Source: JAQIBY01 sp034721855 (GTDB lineage Bacteria > Bacteroidota > Bacteroidia > Bacteroidales > ML635J-15). From it: a stretch of DNA of 5,898 nucleotides. The notes beneath the pieces were generated by a model. The model saw only the letters and a list, made by a program, of their open reading frames with translations. It searched no databases and was not told the origin of the DNA. Of the stretch, positions 1 through 5,758 are shown one piece after another (the first letter of the stretch is position 1; the number at the start of each line of letters is the position of its first letter). Location of the stretch: contig JAYENB010000013.1 in assembly GCA_034721855.1 (NCBI GenBank), forward strand, positions 1 through 5,898, written 5' to 3'. Made by a program: the position numbers and the translations under genes.

Positions 1-79
1 CTAAGTAGTGTCTGTCTATAAATCCCTGCCTGTTTTGCCTTGAACCATTACAACATAAAAATTTAAAATACGAAATATT

Positions 80-586
80 ATGAAAAATTTACTTTTATGC
101 ATTATTTTAGTAATTTCAATTAATCTGTATGCTCAGGAAAAACCTCCCGATAGTATATTAAACAATGAGGTTAAGTTGAATGTCGGTTATTTATTGGCAG
201 GATACCCTGAGTTAGCGTATGAAAGAATTATAAACGATGAATCTGCTGTTGGAATTTCAGGAGGTTTTTGGATAATCGAAGATGGGTTTATAAATTTTTA
301 TAAATATTCTTTCGTACCTTACTATAGAATCTATTCTCGCCTAAAAAGAGCCGCCGGTTTTTTCGTAGAATTAAATGGTATTTTGTTTTCACAAGAATAT
401 TACAAAAAAAATAAACGCTTAAATTGTATTGGTTTGGGATTAGGTAGCGCCATAGGTATGAAATTTATTATAAGTGATGGTTGGATAGGAGAATTATATG
501 GAGGATTGAGTTGAAATTTTATAAATAAAGATAAAATAGATGAAACATATTTACGATTAGGATTAACTATCGGTAAAAAATTTTAA
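80..586 (+). pseudogene. small outer-membrane beta-barrel-like protein, interrupted by an in-frame TGA
   Basis: The ATG at 80 opens a frame with a clear signal peptide: residues 1-19 have Lys at 2, a hydrophobic core and a likely cleavage site around LYAQ-E. The mature part alternates short Gly/aromatic-rich strands such as NVGYLLAGYPELAYERI and AIGMKFI, typical of small Bacteroidota outer-membrane barrel proteins. The frame stops at TGA 512-514 after 144 residues, just after YGGLS. Translation in the same frame continues with NFINKDKIDETYLRLGLTIGKKF to TAA at 584-586. That tail is the expected last strand, with the C-terminal Phe typical of barrel proteins, so the full gene would have 168 codons. 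One C-to-T change (CGA Arg) or G-to-A change (TGG Trp) would create the TGA. It may be a pseudogene, a polymorphism or a sequencing error. The function is unknown; a structural or envelope role is inferred from fold only. No exact TAnnTTTG promoter was found upstream. Confidence 0.7.
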
Positions 587-732
587 GAAAATTTGTATGC
601 ATAATGATAATTTAGTTGAAATAAAACCCTGTGTACTTTGGTTATACAGTGATAAATTTTGTTAATAAAATAAAATTGATTAAAATTCAGACTAATAAAT
701 AATTGGCGATCCCTGATATGTGGTTTGTACAC

Positions 733-1950
733 TCAATAGTTCACATTTTCTTTTTCTGATTTGGCGATCACCACTGCACCACAGGTGTCGCTCCATACGT
801 TTGTAGCTGTGCGAAACATGTCCAGTATCCTGTCAACAGCAAGAATAAGCCCTATGCCTTCAAGAGGAAGGCCAACCACCGACAGAATGATGCTTATCAT
901 AACCAGTCCTGCCATGGGAACTGCGGCTGCTCCGATGGAAGCCAGTAAGCCTGTGATGACAACGAGGATTTGTTGTAAAATATCCAGATCCATGCCATAG
1001 GCCTGTGCAATAAAGATAGCTGCAACGCATTCATACAACGCTGTGCCGTCCATATTGATGGTGGCACCCAATGGCAGGGTGAAACTGCTGATTTTTTTTG
1101 GAACGCCGGCTTTGTTTTCCACCGCATCCATGGTCAGGGGCAGGGTAGCCCCGGATGATGATGTGGAAAACGCTGTTATTACCGGTGTTTGCATAGCCCT
1201 GAAATGCTTGTATGGTTTTGATTTTCCTATGATGCGTACAATCAGTGGCAAGGTAATAAACGCATGAACAAACAAAGCTGCCAATACGGTGATCATATAC
1301 AATCCCATGCTTGACATCAAAGCTCCCAAATCATCCTGTGCTGCAATTTTGGATGCCACCAGTCCGAAAATCCCGAAAGGGGTGAACTTAATGATAAACA
1401 TGGTTACTTTCATCATCACTTCAAAAACAGCATTGAAGAAATCTTTCAACGGTCTTTGGTATTTGTCTTTTACACGGGTGATGAAAAATCCAAACAATAT
1501 GGAAAAAAAGATGACCGAAAGCATTTGGGAATTGTCTGAAAAAGAACTGAAAAGGTTGTCAGGAATGATGTTGATCAGTGTGTTGCCAAGCGTGTCGGGT
1601 GTGATATCTAGGTCCACTTCAGCGGCCAGATTGATATCAGCCCCGACACCGGGTTTTAGTATGTTCACAAAAACCAGGCCCACTAAAAGTGCCAGCGTTG
1701 TGGTCATCAGATAATAACCAATGGTTTTTAATCCGAGGCGTCCCAGGTTTTCGGCTCCCCCAAGGTTGGCTACACCTGAAACCACAGAGCTTAAAATCAG
1801 GGGCACAATGATCATTTTAAGCGCCCGCAAAAACACAGTGCCCATCCATTCGACGTATCCGATGTATTCTTTAAAATATACACCGAACAATACCGCCAGG
1901 ATAAGTGCCAGAAGTATTTGCCAGTGTAATTTGAATTTGAACCTTTGCAT
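733..1950 (-). CDS. dicarboxylate/amino acid:cation symporter (glutamate/aspartate transporter family)
   Basis: This is an inner-membrane secondary transporter of the DAACS/SLC1 family, expected to take up acidic amino acids or C4-dicarboxylates with Na+ or H+. The 405 residues are full length for the family (GltPh is about 425). Hallmarks appear in order: the hairpin-1 serine motif SSSGATLP (264-271), the unwound helix-7 motif NMDGT (299-303), the hairpin-2 segment GAAAVPMAG (340-348), and helix 8 with D377, R380, T381, N384 and D388. These match GltPh D394, R397, T398, N401 and D405. R380 is the residue that binds the substrate side-chain carboxylate, so an acidic amino acid is likelier than a neutral one. 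N299, N384 and D388 match Na+-site residues, which favours sodium coupling (inferred). The ATG at 1950 gives a short basic N-terminus before helix 1, as usual. The stop is TGA. It converges with the barrel gene on its left. No exact promoter consensus was found upstream. Substrate identity is not settled by sequence alone. Confidence 0.93.
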   Translation of the reverse strand: MQRFKFKLHWQILLALILAVLFGVYFKEYIGYVEWMGTVFLRALKMIIVPLILSSVVSGVANLGGAENLGRLGLKTIGYYLMTTTLALLVGLVFVNILKPGVGADINLAAEVDLDITPDTLGNTLINIIPDNLFSSFSDNSQMLSVIFFSILFGFFITRVKDKYQRPLKDFFNAVFEVMMKVTMFIIKFTPFGIFGLVASKIAAQDDLGALMSSMGLYMITVLAALFVHAFITLPLIVRIIGKSKPYKHFRAMQTPVITAFSTSSSGATLPLTMDAVENKAGVPKKISSFTLPLGATINMDGTALYECVAAIFIAQAYGMDLDILQQILVVITGLLASIGAAAVPMAGLVMISIILSVVGLPLEGIGLILAVDRILDMFRTATNVWSDTCGAVVIAKSEKENVNY

Positions 1951-1979
1951 ACGGCAGATTTTTATGTTAAAGAAACAAA

Positions 1980-2001
1980 ATATTTTGCTTGTGGCAAATA
2001 T
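1980..2001. promoter_or_regulatory. small imperfect hairpin/dyad upstream of the symporter
   Basis: ATATTTTGC (1980-1988) and GCAAATAT (1994-2001) pair over 8 bp with one bulged T and a 5-base loop. It lies 30-50 bases upstream of the symporter ATG, where a leader structure or an operator could sit. It is short and AT-rich and may be chance. Confidence 0.2.
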
Positions 2002-2136
2002 CAGTTCACAATAGTATATTCCATCAGCTGTAAATACAAAATATGGGATTTCAGTTTGGGGATTAAATTAAGAGAGTCTGGTATATTTTGGGAATAAAGA
2101 TTGTCGTTTTATAAAAATAGAAGGCCCCATATGATG

Positions 2137-2523
2137 TTAAAGACAGAAAAAAAGATAATTGTTTTTAATAATGTGTTCTTTGGATACGCTATCCCCTGTT
2201 TTTATCCGTAAAACGAACTTTATCCTTTCATTGGGTTGTAATTCCAAATTCTCAAAATTTATTTGAATAATGCCATTGGGGTAAATGTGAAGATCGTATG
2301 AATAATTGCATTCAATGATTTCGACGTCATTTTTGACGGGATGAATGGACAGGTACAGCATCAGAATGGCTTTTTTGGCAACCTGCCTGGAGGAGTTGAA
2401 AAGTTGAATTTTATCAGTGAATAAAGATTTATTGGCTTTGGCTAATAAACTCAATGTGTGATTATAGGTTAAAGCTTTGTGATACTTTAACCCGGCATGC
2501 GGTATGTGTGCATTGTTTTTCAT
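2137..2523 (-). CDS. hypothetical protein, 128 aa
   Basis: I do not recognise this protein. The frame can be opened at a TTG (2532), but the ATG at 2521-2523, four codons in, is the more natural start and gives MKNNAHIPHAG. There is no signal peptide or membrane helix, so it is probably cytoplasmic. The first half (about residues 10-60) is basic and looks helical, with many Lys, Asn and Leu. The second half (about 65-115) alternates hydrophobic and polar residues (DLHIYPNGIIQINFENLELQ, then IKFVLRIKTG), suggesting a small beta-sheet domain. It ends in the hydrophobic tail YLFFCL. No catalytic motif is visible. It is on the same strand as the symporter, but the 186-base gap argues against tight co-transcription. 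Its upstream side borders the repeat-rich region. The open frame and ordinary codon use support a real gene, but an orphan or decaying gene is possible. Confidence 0.55.
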   Translation of the reverse strand: MKNNAHIPHAGLKYHKALTYNHTLSLLAKANKSLFTDKIQLFNSSRQVAKKAILMLYLSIHPVKNDVEIIECNYSYDLHIYPNGIIQINFENLELQPNERIKFVLRIKTGDSVSKEHIIKNNYLFFCL

Positions 2524-2650
2524 TGAAACCAATTAAATTTAATTTCTGCTTGTAATGTAAAGACGTAAAATTATACCTAATGGTTGTTTGATCATCTGTA
2601 TTTATTAAAAACAGGGAATGCTTATCCAATTCAATGTATCTTACATACTA

Positions 2651-2669
2651 CCTTAAATCCGCAGGTTGA
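2651..2669 (+). repeat. left 19-bp terminal inverted repeat of the MITE-like element
   Basis: It is identical to the reverse complement of 2806-2824, and the match ends abruptly on the inner side at 2670. Outside it, the flanking TACTA matches the right flank better as a direct repeat (5/5) than as an inverted one (4/5), which places the element boundary at 2651. Confidence 0.8.
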
Positions 2670-2805
2670 TTTGTCATGAAAAGTCAAGATGTATGTCATT
2701 TCTGGTAAGCACAATGAAGAGCATCGCAAACGTAGCTGTAGCTACGGTGAGAAGCTCTGAACGAGCATTGCCAGAAATGATGTGCAGATTGGCTTTGTAA
2801 TAGAT

Positions 2806-2824
2806 TCAACCTGCGGATTTAAGG
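2806..2824 (-). repeat. right 19-bp terminal inverted repeat of the MITE-like element
   Basis: It reads TCAACCTGCGGATTTAAGG on the + strand and is the perfect inverted copy of the left end. It is followed directly by the second TACTA (2825-2829). Confidence 0.8.
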
Positions 2825-2826
2825 TA

Positions 2827-3015
2827 CTACACCACTTCCGGGCAGCAACAGTTTAAGGCTTTGTGGGCTTTTATTGAAGATGCGAGAACCACATAACACA
2901 CGGAATTCTTCATTAGTTTCAAAAATTTCCAACTTTTGCACTTTTCACGCGTTTTTTCACCTGATTTTTCTCCCAAAAAATCAATGCATTGTTCATAACT
3001 AAAATTGGCCTTCAT
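2827..3015 (-). CDS. doubtful small ORF, 62 aa
   Basis: The ATG at 3015 opens a 62-codon frame rich in Lys, Glu and Cys (SYEQCIDFLGEKSGEKTREKC near the start, ALNCCCPEVV at the end). It has no signal peptide or domain that I recognise. Residues 40-48 (CYVVLASSI) are too short for a convincing membrane segment. The TAG stop falls inside the right TACTA copy of the MITE-like element. The stop would also have existed before insertion, so the element did not truncate the frame. The five cysteines could suggest metal or disulfide chemistry, but the ORF may equally be chance or a relic. The 10-bp-spaced TTAAC boxes sit just upstream. Confidence 0.25.
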   Translation of the reverse strand: MKANFSYEQCIDFLGEKSGEKTREKCKSWKFLKLMKNSVCYVVLASSIKAHKALNCCCPEVV

Positions 3016-3029
3016 TGTTAATTTGTATT

Positions 3030-3054
3030 TTAACCAGCGTTAACCGATGTTAAC
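3030..3054. promoter_or_regulatory. three TTAAC boxes at exact 10-bp spacing
   Basis: TTAACC at 3030 and 3040 and TTAACT at 3050 recur every 10 bp, close to one DNA turn, so all three would face the same side of the helix. The second and third form the palindrome GTTAAC (3039-3044 and 3049-3054). They lie between the small minus-strand ORF and the kinase, where an operator could act. No bound regulator is known to me. Confidence 0.3.
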
Positions 3055-3081
3055 TGTCTATGTGAACAATTTTTCCATTTC

Positions 3082-3150
3082 CTTGCCCGCCGGCAGGCAG
3101 AGCTTGCCCGGCGAAAGACGGGTTAGCGACTCTCCGTCTTTGCGGTGAAA
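3082..3150. repeat. GC-rich hairpin-forming intergenic repeat
   Basis: This patch is far more GC-rich than the AT-rich DNA around it. It holds a near-perfect 16-bp palindrome with CCGG at its centre (3084-3099, one mismatched pair), a direct repeat CTTGCCCG at 3082-3089 and 3103-3110, a 6-bp GC stem CGCCGG/CCGGCG (3088-3093 with 3108-3113), and an 8-bp stem AAAGACGG/CCGTCTTT (3114-3121 with 3134-3141). The right end, GTCTTTGCGGTGAAA, resembles dispersed intergenic repeats I recall from Bacteroidota genomes; this is unverified. No reading frame is evident. Confidence 0.5.
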
Positions 3151-3181
3151 ATCAAATGCGTCTGAATAGTTAATTCTTATT

Positions 3182-3189
3182 TAATTTTA
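3182..3189 (+). promoter_or_regulatory. possible -7 promoter element for the kinase
   Basis: TAATTTTA matches the Bacteroidota -7 consensus TAnnTTTG at all fixed positions but the last. It sits about 70 bases before the proposed GTG start at 3262. No clear -33 TTG partner is visible, so the call is weak. Confidence 0.3.
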
Positions 3190-3261
3190 GCACTGAGTAG
3201 TTACTTGGAATTTAATTGCCTTAAGTTTCGCAGAAAAAATAATATTTCCTATTTTCGGGAT

Positions 3262-3879
3262 GTGAAAAATAAATTCATCATTATCGAAGGCAATATCGGA
3301 GCAGGCAAAACATCGTTTGTCCAAAAATTCTGTAAGTTAAAGAATTACAAAGGGGTGTATGAACATTTTGAAAACAACCCGTTTTTGCCTAAATTTTATG
3401 AAGACCCGGAAAAATACGCCTTTACTGTTGAAATGTCATTTCTTGCTGACAGGTATCATCAATTGAACAAAGAAATACATCAACAGGATATGTTTACCGA
3501 TGGTATCGCTTCAGATTATTACCTGGTAAAATCATTGATTTTTGCCCGCTCTACTCTCAGCAGCCAGGAATTTGACTTATACCGCAATATTTTCAATATT
3601 ATTTATCAACGATTGCCATCACCAGATATATATGTTTATTTGCACAAGTCTCCTGAAAAACTGTTATCAAATATTCATGAAAGAGGCAGAGATTACGAAA
3701 AAAATATTTCGGCAGATTATTTGAAAAGTATTGAAAACAGTTATTTCACTTTTTTTAAACAACATCCGCAAATACCTGTTTTAGTTATTAATACTGAAGA
3801 TTTGGATTTTGTAAAGTCTGATGATGATTTTTTCAAAATTGTAAATCAAATAGAAATAAAATTAAAAAATGAACAATAA
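3262..3879 (+). CDS. deoxynucleoside kinase (dAK/dGK/dCK-like)
   Basis: This cytoplasmic salvage enzyme transfers a phosphate from a nucleoside triphosphate to the 5'-OH of a deoxynucleoside. The P-loop GNIGAGKT is at residues 10-17 counted from the GTG. It is followed by FENNPFLPKFYEDPEKYAF (about 36-54), SFLADRY (about 59-65), DYYLVKSLIFA (about 85-95) and the lid ERGRDYEKNISADYL (about 140-154) with the phosphate-contacting arginines. This order is that of the bacterial dNK family. The frame is open from 3166 and has no ATG before the P-loop. Candidate starts are TTG 3205 and GTG 3262. The GTG gives KNKFIIIEGNIGAGK directly at the N-terminus and 205 residues, the usual family length. The TTG would add 19 residues of atypical sequence. 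Which deoxynucleoside is preferred cannot be told. It lies 112 bases before the lipoprotein gene, which has its own promoter-like element. Confidence 0.9.
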   Translation: MKNKFIIIEGNIGAGKTSFVQKFCKLKNYKGVYEHFENNPFLPKFYEDPEKYAFTVEMSFLADRYHQLNKEIHQQDMFTDGIASDYYLVKSLIFARSTLSSQEFDLYRNIFNIIYQRLPSPDIYVYLHKSPEKLLSNIHERGRDYEKNISADYLKSIENSYFTFFKQHPQIPVLVINTEDLDFVKSDDDFFKIVNQIEIKLKNEQ

Positions 3880-3923
3880 ATTAAATTATTTTTAAAACTG
3901 TTTTTATTTATAAAAAATAATCT

Positions 3924-3931
3924 TACTTTTG
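3924..3931 (+). promoter_or_regulatory. Bacteroidota-type -7 promoter element for the lipoprotein gene
   Basis: TACTTTTG is a perfect match to TAnnTTTG. It implies a transcript start near 3938 and a leader of roughly 50 A-rich bases before the ATG at 3992. A partial -33 partner (CTG, 3898-3900) lies 23 bases upstream. This suggests the lipoprotein is transcribed independently of the kinase. Confidence 0.55.
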
Positions 3932-3991
3932 TAAAGTATTAAATAATTAAAATTAAAATTAAAAGTGTAACCGTATAACAAAATTTGAATT

Positions 3992-5704
3992 ATGAAAAAA
4001 CTTGTTTACTTATTTGTATTAGCAGGCGTATTTGCATTGATATCAGGATGTGCCAGCCTGAAAAAAATGAAGGAAAATGCTGAAGAAATAGATTATACAG
4101 TAGAACCCGACGTGCCGGAAATGCATGTGGGTGAAGTTGCTGTAAGTGTATCAGGCAAGTTCCCGGAAAAATATTTCCATAAAAAAGCCACAGCGTTGAT
4201 TACGCCTGTATGGGTGTATGAAGGTGGCGAAACTCCTCTTAGCTCTGTCACCGTTCAGGGAGAAAAAGTGGAAGGTAATAACACTGCCATTAAATACACG
4301 GAAGGCGGTAATTTTAGCTATTCCGACAAGGTGGCTTATAAAAAAGAAATGATGAGAAGCAGGCTGGAAGTCAGAATAACGGCTTCAAAAGGCGAAGATT
4401 CTGTGGAATTTCCTCCCTATACATTAGCCCAGGGTATTGTTGCAACACCAGACCTTGTACAGGTTACCCCAAAGGTGGTTGCTGCTAAAGACAAATTCCA
4501 GAGGAACGTTCCAGCATCAGAATTGGCTGATATCTATTTTGATAAAAATAAATCCAAACTGAAATATTCGGAAAAACGATCAGAAGAAATTGAAAACCTG
4601 AAAGATTATATTGCATCTGTGAAAGAAGATGAAAGAAAAAGGCTTGAAAAAATGGAAGTACACGGGTATGCTTCACCTGAAGGCTCGCAGGAACTCAACG
4701 AAGAACTGTCAGGCAACCGTGCCGAAGTGGCTAAAGAATTTATTGATGATGAATTCAAAGATATTGAAGAATTGAATGAGACTGAATTTTTCATTAAAAA
4801 CGCTACCAAGGAAGACTGGGAAGGTTTTAAAAAACTGGTCAAAGAATCCAGCCTTGAAGAAAAAGACATGATCCTGCGTGTTCTCGAAATGCACAGCGAT
4901 GTTGATCAGCGTGAAAAAGAATTCAGAAACATGACCAAAGTGTTTAATGAACTTGAAGAAGAAATTCACCCCAAATTGCGTCGCTCTGAAATGAAACTCA
5001 ACATTATGCTCATTGGTCATAGCGATGATGAAATCAAGCAACTCGTAAATGAAGACATCGACAGCCTGAAAAAAGAAGAACTGATGTATGCAGGTACTTT
5101 GTTTGATGATAACAACAAAAAACTGACCATTTATCAGGAATTTGTTAGTCAATATCCAGATGACTGGAGAGGTCATAACAATGTTGGTGTAGTACAGTTT
5201 GAACTTGAAAATTACGAAGCTGCGGCAACTGCTTTCGAAAAAGCCAAAAATGCCAATGCAAACGCAACTGTTCACAATAACATGGGTGCTGTAGAGCTTA
5301 TTAATGATAACCTCGACAAAGCTCAGGAAAACTTTACTTCAGCTACCGGTGTAGGTGATGCTGTCTCTTACAACATGGGAATTGTTAAAATCAAACAAGC
5401 TGATTACGAACAGGCTGTATCTTATTTTGGTGACAACTGTTGCTTCAATGCTGCTCTTGCCAACGTTCTCAATGGTAATCTTGACGAAGCCGTCCGCCTT
5501 GCTGAATGTGGTGATGATAAAGACGAAGCCATGAATTATTACATCAAAGCGGTTGCCGGTGTACGCAAAAGTGATACTGAACTAATGTACAACAACCTGC
5601 GTACTGCTTGTACAAAAGACGCTTCACTGAAACAACACGCTGCAAAAGATGTTGAATTTATTGATTACTTCGAACAGCAAACATTTAAAAACATAGTTGA
5701 ATAA
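3992..5704 (+). CDS. OmpA-like/TPR-repeat outer-membrane lipoprotein
   Basis: The 570-aa protein starts with a lipoprotein signal peptide. The lipobox LISGC puts the lipidated Cys at residue 20, followed by a charged linker (24-40). Residues about 45-155 form a beta-rich domain (VAVSVSGKFPEKYF, TPVWVYEGGE). Residues about 176-340 are OmpA-like: ADIYFDKNKSKLK (179-191), then GYASPEG (225-231) and NEELSGNRA (236-244), whose R243 corresponds to the peptidoglycan-contacting arginine. The usual Asp of GHTD-type proteins is replaced in the ASPEG variant. The helical stretch 270-345 (DWEGF, HPKLRRSEMKL) is typical of Bacteroidota OmpA proteins. Residues about 365-525 carry degenerate TPRs (NNVGVVQFELENYEAAATAFEKA, NNMGAVELINDNLDKAQENF, YNMGIVKIKQADYEQAVSYF). 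It is probably outer-membrane anchored, linking envelope to peptidoglycan and scaffolding partners; that role is inferred. It has its own promoter element and terminator. Confidence 0.88.
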   Translation: MKKLVYLFVLAGVFALISGCASLKKMKENAEEIDYTVEPDVPEMHVGEVAVSVSGKFPEKYFHKKATALITPVWVYEGGETPLSSVTVQGEKVEGNNTAIKYTEGGNFSYSDKVAYKKEMMRSRLEVRITASKGEDSVEFPPYTLAQGIVATPDLVQVTPKVVAAKDKFQRNVPASELADIYFDKNKSKLKYSEKRSEEIENLKDYIASVKEDERKRLEKMEVHGYASPEGSQELNEELSGNRAEVAKEFIDDEFKDIEELNETEFFIKNATKEDWEGFKKLVKESSLEEKDMILRVLEMHSDVDQREKEFRNMTKVFNELEEEIHPKLRRSEMKLNIMLIGHSDDEIKQLVNEDIDSLKKEELMYAGTLFDDNNKKLTIYQEFVSQYPDDWRGHNNVGVVQFELENYEAAATAFEKAKNANANATVHNNMGAVELINDNLDKAQENFTSATGVGDAVSYNMGIVKIKQADYEQAVSYFGDNCCFNAALANVLNGNLDEAVRLAECGDDKDEAMNYYIKAVAGVRKSDTELMYNNLRTACTKDASLKQHAAKDVEFIDYFEQQTFKNIVE

Positions 5705-5725
5705 GATATATTTATTATTCCAAAG

Positions 5726-5758
5726 AAAAAGCGCTTCGTTTTACGGAGCGCTTTTTTT
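5726..5758 (+). terminator. intrinsic terminator of the lipoprotein gene
   Basis: AAAAAGCGCTTCG (5726-5738) pairs with CGGAGCGCTTTTT (5744-5756) over 13 bp with one T-G wobble and a TTTTA loop, ending in a run of seven T (5752-5758). It begins 22 bases after the stop codon. The A-run on the left arm could also make it work on the other strand. The following 140 bases to the window end are AT-rich and hold no gene I can support. Confidence 0.9.

Larger units (their letters stand above)
2646..2829. mobile_element. MITE-like palindromic element with TACTA target duplication
   Basis: The element proper is 2651-2824 (174 bp). Its ends are perfect 19-bp inverted repeats: CCTTAAATCCGCAGGTTGA at 2651-2669 and the reverse complement at 2806-2824. 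TACTA directly flanks both sides (2646-2650 and 2825-2829), as expected for a 5-bp target duplication. The interior is also largely palindromic. 2690-2705 pairs with 2771-2786 over 16 bp (13 Watson-Crick, 3 G-U), CAATG 2712-2716 with CATTG 2766-2770, AGAGC 2718-2722 with GCTCT 2754-2758, and CGTAGCT 2731-2737 with AGCTACG 2740-2746 at the tip. It has no room for a transposase, so it would be non-autonomous and moved by a full IS elsewhere. CCT-type ends and a 5-bp AT-rich duplication recall the IS1380 family; that family guess is from memory and unverified. Confidence 0.72.
2524..3261. other. 738-base intergenic region rich in repeats
   Basis: No convincing gene lies here. It contains a MITE-like palindrome (2646-2829), a doubtful 62-codon minus-strand ORF (2827-3015), three 10-bp-spaced TTAAC boxes (3030-3054), a GC-rich hairpin patch (3082-3150) and a possible promoter for the kinase (3182-3189). 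The stretch 2524-2645 is plain AT-rich DNA in which I see nothing further. Confidence 0.7.

Noticed and set aside
1..40. Sequence at the left edge (GTGTCTGTCTATAAATCC) that resembles an IS end.
   Set aside because: It is only an impression from memory. No matching inverted copy or transposase is in the window, so it cannot be supported.
629..649. Hairpin CTGTGTA/TATACAG between the convergent barrel and symporter genes as a shared terminator.
   Set aside because: The 7-bp stem has a wobble and low GC, and neither side has a clean T-run.
2727..2734. CAAACGTA, which reads TACGTTTG on the - strand, as a promoter for the 128-aa gene.
   Set aside because: It lies inside the palindrome loop region, about 200 bases from the gene, and has no -33 partner at the right spacing.
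3885..3921. ATTATTTTT/AAAAATAAT inverted repeat after the kinase as a terminator.
   Set aside because: The stem is purely A-T with a 19-base loop and is expected by chance in such AT-rich DNA.
4709..5275. 188-codon minus-strand open frame within the lipoprotein gene.
   Set aside because: It is antisense to a well-supported gene. Its Phe-rich translation reflects GAA/AAA codons on the other strand.
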